DNA of 64,000 bases, taken from the NCBI GenBank assembly GCA_039916305.1, contig JBDSLR010000042.1, forward strand, positions 1 to 64,000, written 5' to 3'. The notes beneath the pieces are model-generated. The model searched no databases. It saw only the letters and a program-made list of their open reading frames with translations, and was not told the DNA's origin. How positions within the stretch are numbered: the stretch's first letter is position 1; the number at the start of each line of letters is the position of its first letter. Source of the DNA: JACMLD01 sp039916305. GTDB taxonomy: Bacteria; Bacteroidota; Bacteroidia; Chitinophagales; Chitinophagaceae. A program made the translations under genes and the position numbers. Positions 7,170 through 14,743 of this stretch are shown piece by piece.

Positions 7170-9113
7170 TTATTCATTAATTAAATTACCAAGGCCAATA
7201 CGGAGCCGCTGCAACCAGTTCCGCCTTTTTAAAAGAAACAGGTTATTGGCGCCTTCATTTACAGAAGTATTTCTATCCACAAAAGCATAAATACCGGCGG
7301 ATGGCGTAACCAGGGTTTTAACGCGGGCGCCATTCTGAAAACCGATTTCCCCGTAGTTAGCTTCTTCCCATGTTCTACCTTCATTACGGGTTTTGAAGTA
7401 GCCTTTATTATTGGTGAGTATCATTAAATTTTGTCCAACCGTGTCAAGCATGATCAAATCAATGATGCGGGCGTTTGCCAGCCCCGCAGGTAATTGTAAA
7501 GTATTCCATGATTTACTGGCAGCCACTTTATACAGGTAACAGGAAATTTTTTCCTCACCGATGTTGTTATCCATAATACCTGTTATTTCAACCATAATTC
7601 CATGCTGATTACCAAAAGTTGAAAGCAGCACATTTATTTTTGACAATTCTGCATTTTCAATACAGGAAATCAACTGACTTTTGGAAGGCGGATCAGTTAA
7701 AAAAGCAATATTGTTTTTGAACCATCTCGCCAGCACAACAGGTATTGAATCTACCTCATCGCTTGTAAAATATGATTCTATTGACTTTACGTCATGTTTC
7801 TCCACTGGCATCCATGCAGGGTCTTTTACGATGCTTTCCCATAAATCAGATCCATTGTTCGCATCCTGCAACCGCTGGTCGTCTATCATCACACTGTCAG
7901 CAGAATTATTACTGAAAACATGCTCATCCGGCGCCCATATTTCTACCATCTCAGCATAGCCCGCATCATTCTGCTTCAATTCAAACCGCTCTTTTTTAGT
8001 GGTGCCGTTTACATAATTGTGAATAGTAGCCGCTACACTTGTATTGGTGAAATCCGTTATTTTTTCTTCCTCCAGTATTTTCAATATTGGATAGAGGTCA
8101 GACAAATCCGTATGCCGTAGGTATAATCTTACAACAGCTTTTATCGCTCTCTCTTTACCATCCAAATCCTTCCCTTTAAAATAAAGATCCCTGAAAAAAT
8201 AAACACTATCCGTATCTGATAAAACGGCATATATATTTATCCTGCCTTTACCCTGCAGGCTCTCCAACCGAAAGTCCAAAGAAACAACAGGAAGCATGCG
8301 CTGCTGTTTCTTAATAAAATTATGAAGGTCTTTATCCCTGAAGATGGTTTCGTTGGACAAAAAATTTTCTCCCACCGGTTTAATAGATACCCCTTCCGGC
8401 CTGGGAAAATTGGCATATTTGGCACTCCTGCCCCTGAACAAAACAACGGAAGGGTCTTTACGGCTGACTGCAATTTCATGTACCGGCATAATTATTTCTG
8501 CCTGTTTGGGCTGGCTAACTATTGTCCAATGATATACCTCTGTTGATATGATAAGATAGGAGCAGGCTGCAATAATCAATGCAGTCAGTAGGCCTGCCAA
8601 CGCCAACTGCCTTTTCCTGCGCCGGTATTTTAAGTCTTCTAAACTTAGCAGCGTAAAATCTACATCCAGCAAAGCCGCAATTAACCGGAGTGTTTCATAC
8701 CTGATTTTTTTTCTATCCGGATTTCTGAGATCAATATAAAGTGGTTCAATTTTCTGGTCTTGTAATGCAGGTGGTAAATTATCTGCAAACTCGCCCTCCA
8801 CCAGTACAAAAATGATCGATTTTAACTCGTGTGTTTTTAGAAAAGCAACCACCTCATTATTTACATAGGTCGATTTCTTAGCAGCAGATGACATCAGCAG
8901 GACAAGGTGGCGGGATGAGTTAAGATGCTCTGTTAATAAGCCAGAAAGGTCTGAACCAGCGGTAAGGCGTTCTATATCCCTGAATATTTCCAGCTTTGTA
9001 AGGGAATGCTTTAACCTCGCCGGTATCTTAAACCGCCTGATCCTTTTACTCAGCATTTCTGCTATCGCCAAATCTGCATGGCTATAACTCAGAAATACAT
9101 CGTATTTGATCAT
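7170..9113 (-). CDS. Membrane-anchored TIR-domain protein with extracytoplasmic C-terminal region
   Basis: The 647-residue protein starts with a bacterial TIR domain (about residues 3-150): YDVFLSYSHAD at the first strand, a long charged loop, and STYVNNE with E87 at the position of the NADase glutamate. A cytoplasmic RRRKR stretch precedes one transmembrane helix (about 169-190). The remaining 450 residues would be outside the cytoplasm and end with a BNR-like motif in FKTRNEGRTWEE. Bacterial TIR domains often cleave NAD in antiphage defence, but TIR-TM receptors with an external region are poorly understood. No cyclase, Argonaute or other known partner gene is adjacent, apart from the AAA/nuclease-like gene downstream. 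Confidence 0.82.
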   Translation of the reverse strand: MIKYDVFLSYSHADLAIAEMLSKRIRRFKIPARLKHSLTKLEIFRDIERLTAGSDLSGLLTEHLNSSRHLVLLMSSAAKKSTYVNNEVVAFLKTHELKSIIFVLVEGEFADNLPPALQDQKIEPLYIDLRNPDRKKIRYETLRLIAALLDVDFTLLSLEDLKYRRRKRQLALAGLLTALIIAACSYLIISTEVYHWTIVSQPKQAEIIMPVHEIAVSRKDPSVVLFRGRSAKYANFPRPEGVSIKPVGENFLSNETIFRDKDLHNFIKKQQRMLPVVSLDFRLESLQGKGRINIYAVLSDTDSVYFFRDLYFKGKDLDGKERAIKAVVRLYLRHTDLSDLYPILKILEEEKITDFTNTSVAATIHNYVNGTTKKERFELKQNDAGYAEMVEIWAPDEHVFSNNSADSVMIDDQRLQDANNGSDLWESIVKDPAWMPVEKHDVKSIESYFTSDEVDSIPVVLARWFKNNIAFLTDPPSKSQLISCIENAELSKINVLLSTFGNQHGIMVEITGIMDNNIGEEKISCYLYKVAASKSWNTLQLPAGLANARIIDLIMLDTVGQNLMILTNNKGYFKTRNEGRTWEEANYGEIGFQNGARVKTLVTPSAGIYAFVDRNTSVNEGANNLFLLKRRNWLQRLRIGLGNLINE

Positions 9114-9311
9114 TTATTTTATTTTATTGTTATGATATGCAGTACCAGCAATAAAAATACAGATACACTGCTCATAAAAAAACAGCCCTGCATTTTTTTA
9201 TTTTGCGGAAGATGCGGCTGGCTGTTCTGCCATGCTGACTTATTATTAGCTTGTATACGTGGAGAGCAAGGTATAAAGTTTACTATAACCTGGGGAGCTT
9301 TTTGTCACTCT

Positions 9312-10289
9312 TTAATTTTCATTATTATACTTCGATTTATACGCTAAGGGCGAAATGCCGGTGATTTTTCTGAACACTTCCCTGAATGCTTTTACATCTG
9401 AATAGCCCACCTCATACATCACTTCATTCACTGTTTTGCGGGTGCTTTCAAACGCTTTTTTTGCAGATTCTATTCTTACCCTTTGCGCGTATTCAAGCGG
9501 CGTGTTTCCAGTGGCCTTAATAAACCGCCTGTCGAAATTTCTGCGGCCTATTGCAAATTTGGATGACATTTTCTCTATGGATATTTTCTCATCAATATTT
9601 GTCTCAATAAAATGCTGGGCTTTCTGCACCATTTCATCTCCATGCTGTTTCTGCCCGGTAAAAATGCTGAACGCAGACTGGCTGTTTCTGTCCAGCTCAA
9701 TCTGAAATATTTTAGAGCAATAAATAGCGGTCTGCCGATCGTAATATTTTTCCACCAGGTAAATAACCAAATTCAAAAAAGAATAGGCCCCACCATTGGT
9801 GTACACACCTTTTTCATCGGTAATCAACTTGTCAGTAAATAAATTTACGCTGGGATACGCTTGTCTGAAGCTGTCCGTAAGTGACCAATGCGTGGAACAG
9901 TTTCTTCCATCTAAAATGCCGGTTGCTGCCAGAATGAAGGCACCCGAACACATACTAGCTACTTCGGCCCCTTCTTTGTATTGCTTTCTTATCCAATCAA
10001 GCATTACGGTATCATCATTACTATTCTTAACAGGTGCAGCAGACGGAATAATAACCAGGTTGGCTTTTTCAATATCAGTAATATGGGCATCGGTTCTAAC
10101 GGCAACCAACCCCTTTACAAATTCTTCCTTGTCTGTTGTGCCAGCAATTACCACCTCATATTTTTGCCGCTTGCCCTGCTTTTTCCAATAATCATTTGCC
10201 CTGCTAAACACTTCTACCGCACCAACAATACATGCCACCGTGCTCAGGTTACTCAGCTGTTGTGGGAATAAAATGACTATGCGTTCCAT
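9312..10289 (-). CDS. GlxA family transcriptional regulator (DJ-1/PfpI domain plus AraC HTH)
   Basis: About 325 residues. Residues 1-190 form a DJ-1/PfpI-like sensor with the nucleophile-elbow motif ASMCSGAFILAATGILDG followed by the THW segment. Residues 220-320 are an AraC-type double helix-turn-helix (ISIEKMSSKFAIGRRNFDRRFIKATGNTPLEYAQ and VGYSDVKAFREVFRKITGISPLAYK). I chose the ATG at 10289 (MERIVILFPQ) because the upstream extension has no similarity to the family. It is divergent from the SRPBCC/PEP-mutase operon and probably regulates it. A 9-bp inverted repeat lies between them. Confidence 0.88.
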   Translation of the reverse strand: MERIVILFPQQLSNLSTVACIVGAVEVFSRANDYWKKQGKRQKYEVVIAGTTDKEEFVKGLVAVRTDAHITDIEKANLVIIPSAAPVKNSNDDTVMLDWIRKQYKEGAEVASMCSGAFILAATGILDGRNCSTHWSLTDSFRQAYPSVNLFTDKLITDEKGVYTNGGAYSFLNLVIYLVEKYYDRQTAIYCSKIFQIELDRNSQSAFSIFTGQKQHGDEMVQKAQHFIETNIDEKISIEKMSSKFAIGRRNFDRRFIKATGNTPLEYAQRVRIESAKKAFESTRKTVNEVMYEVGYSDVKAFREVFRKITGISPLAYKSKYNNEN

Positions 10290-10344
10290 AGATTTCCTTT
10301 TACTAAAGGTATACAAACAGCTTGTCCAAAACAACCCATCACAA

Positions 10345-10371
10345 AGTCTGATTTACACCCCTAATCAGACT
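10345..10371. promoter_or_regulatory. Inverted repeat, likely operator of the divergent GlxA/SRPBCC promoters
   Basis: AGTCTGATT (10345-10353) and AATCAGACT (10363-10371) are perfect complements across a 9-base spacer. The repeat lies just upstream of a TACCTTTG box (10383-10390), where a bound regulator would contact RNA polymerase. Assignment to the adjacent GlxA-type protein is inference. Confidence 0.6.
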
Positions 10372-10382
10372 ATATTAGAAAA

Positions 10383-10390
10383 TACCTTTG
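10383..10390 (+). promoter_or_regulatory. Bacteroidota-type -7 box for the SRPBCC operon
   Basis: TACCTTTG matches the Bacteroidota -7 consensus TAnnTTTG exactly and sits 20 bases before the ATG at 10411, implying a short leader. No clear -33 TTG is visible at the usual spacing, and the neighbouring inverted repeat suggests activation by a regulator. Confidence 0.6.
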
Positions 10391-10410
10391 GTCTTCAAAA
10401 ATAACCAGCT

Positions 10411-10869
10411 ATGAAAGATAAAAATTACAGCACTACCTACCTGGTAGGTAAATCTCCAAAAGAAATATTCAACGCAATACTTGATGTAAGAAAATGGTGG
10501 TCAGGGTTGTACGCCGAAGAAATTGATGGCAGTTCTAAAAAAATAAATGATGAATTTACCTTCCGTGCAGGTGACGGCGCACACTATTCAAAACAAAAAT
10601 TAATAGAACTGGTTCCTTACAAAAAAATCACCTGGCTGGTTACTGAAAGCCAGCTTTCATTTATTGACAAGAAAGATGAATGGACAGGAACAAAATTGTG
10701 TTTCGAATTTTCTGCAAAAGGGGATGCCACCCAGGTCAGTTTTACCCACCTGGGTTTGGTGACTGCCGTTGAATGTTACAGTGATTGTTCAAGGGCATGG
10801 AGCGGTTACCTGGAGAAATTTCTTTCACCCCTTGGAAAAAAGGACACAAAAAAAACCAGTCAATTATAA
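10411..10869 (+). CDS. SRPBCC (START/AHSA1-like) domain protein
   Basis: A 152-residue single-domain protein of the SRPBCC fold, which forms a helix-grip pocket for hydrophobic ligands. The pattern TTYLVGKSPKEIFNAILDVRKWWSG and later THLGLVTAVECYSDCSRAWSGYL is typical of AHSA1-like members. It is the first gene of a three-gene operon and a diverged paralogue of the third gene (11677), aligning along its whole length. No catalytic residues can be assigned. The ligand may relate to the compound handled by the PEP-mutase-family enzyme encoded between the two paralogues. Confidence 0.8.
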   Translation: MKDKNYSTTYLVGKSPKEIFNAILDVRKWWSGLYAEEIDGSSKKINDEFTFRAGDGAHYSKQKLIELVPYKKITWLVTESQLSFIDKKDEWTGTKLCFEFSAKGDATQVSFTHLGLVTAVECYSDCSRAWSGYLEKFLSPLGKKDTKKTSQL

Positions 10870-10905
10870 AGTCAAATTTTTTATTAATACTGAAATTCAA
10901 CGGAA

Positions 10906-11649
10906 ATGACTAACCATGAAATATTTTACCAGTTACACCATCAGGCCAAACCCTTGTTACTTGGCAATGCCTGGAATGCAAAAAGTGCCCAACTAATAGA
11001 AAAAGCCGGTTTTGCAGCCGTTGGTACATCGAGTGGAGCTATCGCCGACTCATTGGGGTATGCTGACGGTGAAAAAATTCCCTTTCGTGAATTGTTATAC
11101 ATTGTCCAAAGGATAAAATCATCAACTACTATTCCTTTATCGGTAGATATGGAACGCGGTTATGCTGATGACCTGAACCTGCTTAACCAGTATATTCAAC
11201 AACTTGCAGACATCGGTGTTTCAGGCATCAATATAGAAGATGCCCAGGGAGAAGACGCCTATTTAAGAAAACTATACAGTATTAAAAACTACCTGCTAAA
11301 AACCAATCAGCAACTTTTCATCAATGCAAGAACCGATGGATTTTTACAAAAACTGGATGCGCCACTTGAGTTGACCTTGAAAAGAGCTAAATTATACCAG
11401 GATGCCGGTGCAGATGGACTGTTTGTAACAGCTATCCAGGATACGGAGACAATTAAAGCAATCACGGCATCTTCAACGCTTCCTTTGAACGTAGTGGGTG
11501 TTCCTGCACTTCCAGCAATTGAGATACTGGAAGCATGCGGGGTAAAAAGGATTAGTATGGCTGTTTTTCTATATAAAGCAGCTTATAATCATGTGGCAGA
11601 CATTTCCAGAAACATTAACGATCAATATTCGTTTACACCCTTATATTAA
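10906..11649 (+). CDS. Isocitrate lyase/PEP mutase family protein
   Basis: The 247-residue TIM-barrel protein belongs to the ICL/PEPM superfamily, whose members make or break C-C or C-P bonds next to a carboxylate with Mg2+. Visible signatures are LLGNAWNAKSAQLIEKAGFAAVGTSS at the N-terminus, the metal-site strands SVDMERGY and GINIEDA, and NARTDGF. The KKCG catalytic loop of isocitrate lyase is absent, so it is not a glyoxylate-cycle enzyme. Related proteins include oxaloacetate hydrolases and 2,3-dimethylmalate lyases, and the substrate here is unknown. It follows the first SRPBCC gene by 36 bp and shares its strand. Confidence 0.82.
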   Translation: MTNHEIFYQLHHQAKPLLLGNAWNAKSAQLIEKAGFAAVGTSSGAIADSLGYADGEKIPFRELLYIVQRIKSSTTIPLSVDMERGYADDLNLLNQYIQQLADIGVSGINIEDAQGEDAYLRKLYSIKNYLLKTNQQLFINARTDGFLQKLDAPLELTLKRAKLYQDAGADGLFVTAIQDTETIKAITASSTLPLNVVGVPALPAIEILEACGVKRISMAVFLYKAAYNHVADISRNINDQYSFTPLY

Positions 11650-11676
11650 ACAACCTACTTTGGCAAAACTCAAAAA

Positions 11677-12297
11677 ATGAAAATTATAATATTCGCAATA
11701 GCAGGTTTTCTATTGCCAGGCCCAGGAAATAATTCGCCCCAAAATGCGGTGAGTACTGATTCAAATTATATTTTTAATTTTAAAAAAAGTAAAGAAATGG
11801 ATACACAAGAAAGTTTTACAACAACTATCCTGGTCAACAAAACAGCAGCAGAAGCATTTGATGCTACCATAAATTTCAGGGCGTGGTGGAGTGAAGATAT
11901 TGAGGGCGCAACCGATAAGTTAGGCGAAACTTTTTTCTATCATCATAAAGAGCTTCACTTATGTAAAATTAAACTTAAAGAGATGATTGCTGGCAAAAAG
12001 TTAGTATACCTTGTGGTGGCAAATGAATTTAGTTTTATTGAAGACAAAACAGAATGGGTAGATACAAAACTGGTATTTGATTTTTCTTCAGAAAACGGGC
12101 AAACAAAAGTAAAATTTACGCATGAGGGCCTGGTTCCTCAGGATCAGTGTTATAATGTTTGCCATGATGCATGGACCGGCTTTATCCAAAAAAGTCTAAA
12201 AAATTTAATAAATACCGGTAAAGGTGAACCTAATCCAAAAGACGGCACCAACGATATCAATGCGGAGAATATCAGGAAATGGAATATTAAACATTAG
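11677..12297 (+). CDS. SRPBCC (AHSA1-like) domain protein, paralogue of the operon's first gene
   Basis: The SRPBCC domain begins at MDTQESFTTTILVNKTAAEAFDATINFRAWWSE and parallels the 10411 protein, for example FSFIEDKTEWVDTKLVF against LSFIDKKDEWTGTKLCF. The first 40 residues from the ATG at 11677 are a hydrophobic stretch plus linker that the paralogue lacks. The real start may instead be the ATG at 11797, which aligns with the paralogue start. If 11677 is used, the protein could be exported. It is the last gene of the operon and is followed by a strong bidirectional terminator. Confidence 0.72.
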   Translation: MKIIIFAIAGFLLPGPGNNSPQNAVSTDSNYIFNFKKSKEMDTQESFTTTILVNKTAAEAFDATINFRAWWSEDIEGATDKLGETFFYHHKELHLCKIKLKEMIAGKKLVYLVVANEFSFIEDKTEWVDTKLVFDFSSENGQTKVKFTHEGLVPQDQCYNVCHDAWTGFIQKSLKNLINTGKGEPNPKDGTNDINAENIRKWNIKH

Positions 12298-12380
12298 TTT
12301 TAACTATGCCGGGCGGATATTGACCTGCGTTCTTATAACGCAGAAAAATACTGAATCGGCATTTTTACCAGTGTTTGACA

Positions 12381-12420
12381 AAAAAAACGTCCGTTGGGAT
12401 ATACCAACGGACGTTTTTTT
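12381..12420. terminator. Strong bidirectional intrinsic terminator
   Basis: A perfect 17-bp inverted repeat (12381-12397 and 12404-12420) has a 6-base loop, seven A on the left and seven T on the right, so it works in both directions. It separates the SRPBCC operon from the convergent zinc peptidase gene. Confidence 0.9.
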
Positions 12421-12467
12421 GAAAATGCGATTGCGTGAGGAAAATAATTTCAGGGTGCTAAATAGCA

Positions 12468-13325
12468 TTAATTTTTTGACAACTCAGCAAATGTATTTCC
12501 CTGGGTTATATCGCCGGTATCATAACCTTTTTTAAACCAATATACGCGCTGTTGCGATGAGCCATGGGTAAATGCATCGGGGACAACAACACCGGAAGAC
12601 TGCTTCTGCAATCTATCGTCACCTATTGCATTTGCGGCATTCAGTGCTTCAGCAATATCTCCTTCCTCTATGATATTTTTCTTTTGCTGTTCATAATGCG
12701 CCCACACACCTGCATAAAAATCAGCCTGTAATTCCATCATTACCGAATACTGGTTGCTGGTGGCTTCATCAGACTGTTGCCGCAGCTGGCTGATTTTAGC
12801 AGCCGTACCATTCATGTTCTGAATATGGTGACCTACTTCATGGGCAATTACATAAGCCATTGCAAAATCGCCCGGTGCATTGAGCTTTGTTTGCATGTCT
12901 TCATAAAAAGAAAGGTCTACATATAACTTACTATCCCCGGGGCAATAAAAAGGACCGGAAGCAGCAGAGGCACCACCGCATGCAGAAGCTACCTGGCCCC
13001 TGTACAAGACTAATGTGGGATCGACGTATTGCTTGCCGTTCTTCTTAAACAATTCTCCCCAGATATCTTCTGTATCAGCCAGTACCACTTTCACAAAAGC
13101 AGCACGTTTATCATCTGCCTGTTGTTCTTCCGGACTCAGCGTTGTAGTGCGGGTATCTGAAGAGAGCGGCGGTATTTGTGATGGATCGATAGAATTTCCG
13201 CTCAGGAAAGAATACACCAGGTATACAATGATACCAATTATACCGCCACCAGTAGCAATTCCGCCGCCGGACATTCCGCGGCGGTCGTCAACATTTGAAC
13301 TCTCCCTTCTTCCAAACCATTGCAT
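12468..13325 (-). CDS. ypfJ: YpfJ-type neutral zinc metallopeptidase
   Basis: The 285-residue protein has one transmembrane helix near residues 25-45 (GGIIGIIVYLVYSFL). Its periplasmic zinc-peptidase domain carries the HEVGHH motif and the third-ligand region MELQADFYAGVWAHY. The segments GPFYCPGDSKLYVDLSFYEDM and DRLQKQSSGVVVPDAFTHGSSQQRVYWFKKGY are signatures of the YpfJ/KPN_02809 family. Its substrate is unknown. Length and domain order match the family, and all zinc ligands are present. Confidence 0.92.
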   Translation of the reverse strand: MQWFGRRESSNVDDRRGMSGGGIATGGGIIGIIVYLVYSFLSGNSIDPSQIPPLSSDTRTTTLSPEEQQADDKRAAFVKVVLADTEDIWGELFKKNGKQYVDPTLVLYRGQVASACGGASAASGPFYCPGDSKLYVDLSFYEDMQTKLNAPGDFAMAYVIAHEVGHHIQNMNGTAAKISQLRQQSDEATSNQYSVMMELQADFYAGVWAHYEQQKKNIIEEGDIAEALNAANAIGDDRLQKQSSGVVVPDAFTHGSSQQRVYWFKKGYDTGDITQGNTFAELSKN

Positions 13326-13422
13326 TTCTTTAAAGTTTATATATTAAAGCACTCAACAGCCATGCACCTGCAGCTATAATACAGGCACGTTTACCTATTA
13401 AAAAAAGTTTACAAAAATGCTA

Positions 13423-13575
13423 TCAGGCTTGACGGCCAATAAACTTAACCAGGAAAAGGATGATAGCAATCACAAGCAGGGTGTGAATAAGGCCACCTGT
13501 GGCGTAACCACCAAAAAAACCAATTGCCCAACCAATAATTAAGATTACGGCGATAACATAAAGTAGATTTCCCAT
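13423..13575 (-). CDS. Small lmo0937/DUF5670-like membrane protein
   Basis: This 50-residue protein consists almost entirely of two transmembrane helices, MGNLLYVIAVILIIGWAIGF and a second one ending FLVKFIGRQA, joined by a Gly-rich turn with Tyr and Thr. That is the pattern of the lmo0937 family (DUF5670), which is abundant in Bacteroidota and often stress-induced. No partner is known. It is too short for many gene finders. Start ATG at 13575, stop TGA at 13423. Confidence 0.85.
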   Translation of the reverse strand: MGNLLYVIAVILIIGWAIGFFGGYATGGLIHTLLVIAIILFLVKFIGRQA

Positions 13576-13939
13576 TTTTTTTTGCTTTAACGGTTAATGA
13601 TAGTGTTGTCACAACACAGATTTCAACTGCCGTGCCAATTCATTAGGCATACGGGCGCACAGTTTATGCGGGTGCGGATTAAAAGGTCTAACCGGGAGAA
13701 AATTTCATTTCAACGTGATAACAACGAACCTGTAAATCAGCAATGAAACAAAACGGTATACAGGTATTCTTAGCTTTGCATCCCGCTAATATCTTTGCAT
13801 GGAAAAATAGTTCAGCTATTGCCTGGCAACATTGAAGAGGCGGCCTTATAAAGACTGTAGGATGTAATTTTTATACCCGAATTCGTCATTAAGGTATACA
13901 TATGTAGATGTAATTACCCATTATCAACGCTCAATATCC
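13576..13939. other. Intergenic region, 364 bp
   Basis: No gene is supported. A TATCTTTG string around 13790 on the plus strand matches the TAnnTTTG box, but the ATG just after it opens only a three-codon frame. The short membrane-protein promoter probably lies near 13600. Confidence 0.4.
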
Positions 13940-14743
13940 TTAAGGCACCCGGACCGTTTTACTTTGCGTAGTATGAGCGCTGAAATAGCCGAGTGCACCA
14001 CCCGTAATATTTGTTACCGGGTTGGCGGGCGTTGCATTGTTACTTTCTCCGGTGGCAGCGTCAATACTAAACCAATATTTATAGACGGGCGTATCAAGGC
14101 ATTGCATGGTGACTTTAATACTGTCTCCTGCTTTTATTTTTTTGTCATCATCATCGTTGCCAAACACCAGGAGCTGGGTGGTAACGGCATTGCCATTTGT
14201 AAAATCATCGTTGTTCACAAAAACCGTTTTCTCCTGCACATTGTTCCTGTATTGTAAAAAGCGGTAGGCATCGCCCACGGCAGCGGGATCTTTATAGGTA
14301 ATGTTGACTATTTTTGTTGAGTCGCCAAACAAAATCCTGTCTTCAATAAAAATGCTGTCCAGGTTAACCGGCAGCGGCAGGGTGGAAACCGATCCAAACG
14401 TCTTTCCGTTAACAAGTATTTTCAGTGTATAAGTATGCCCAGGTGCGCCATTAATTATACTGGTTGTATAAATGCCCTGTCCTGTTTCAACCAATGGTAT
14501 GGCCGTTCCGCCATTATCGCTCACTGTAACAGTTGCCCCGCTTACACCCGGAAAATTATTGTCTTCGCTGAATGCCTTTGTCTGTGTTATACTTACGCTG
14601 CATTGGCCCGGCTCGTTGGTTATATTTCCTTCAATTACATATTTCTGATCGGCATCCCTGAGTTTAATATCAATGACCTTCTCGCAGGAACTGTATGCCA
14701 GTATCATTATCGCAGCAATGCTGAGAGTTGTAAACAGCTTCAT
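13940..14743 (-). CDS. DUF4249 lipoprotein, partner of the TonB-dependent receptor
   Basis: The 267-residue protein has a signal peptide with lipobox LAYSSC (lipidated Cys20), followed by EKVIDIKL and the YVIEGNITNEPGQCSVSITQTKAF strand pattern that marks DUF4249. These lipoproteins are usually encoded directly after an outer-membrane receptor, as here: the receptor stop TAA overlaps this ATG by one base, so translation is coupled. It is likely a surface or periplasmic accessory of the receptor. Family members can be longer, near 280-400 residues, so this copy is compact. Confidence 0.88.
   Translation of the reverse strand: MKLFTTLSIAAIMILAYSSCEKVIDIKLRDADQKYVIEGNITNEPGQCSVSITQTKAFSEDNNFPGVSGATVTVSDNGGTAIPLVETGQGIYTTSIINGAPGHTYTLKILVNGKTFGSVSTLPLPVNLDSIFIEDRILFGDSTKIVNITYKDPAAVGDAYRFLQYRNNVQEKTVFVNNDDFTNGNAVTTQLLVFGNDDDDKKIKAGDSIKVTMQCLDTPVYKYWFSIDAATGESNNATPANPVTNITGGALGYFSAHTTQSKTVRVP

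Noticed and set aside
10906..11649. Isocitrate lyase of the glyoxylate cycle
   Set aside because: The KKCG catalytic loop is absent and the length is that of the small PEP-mutase-like group.
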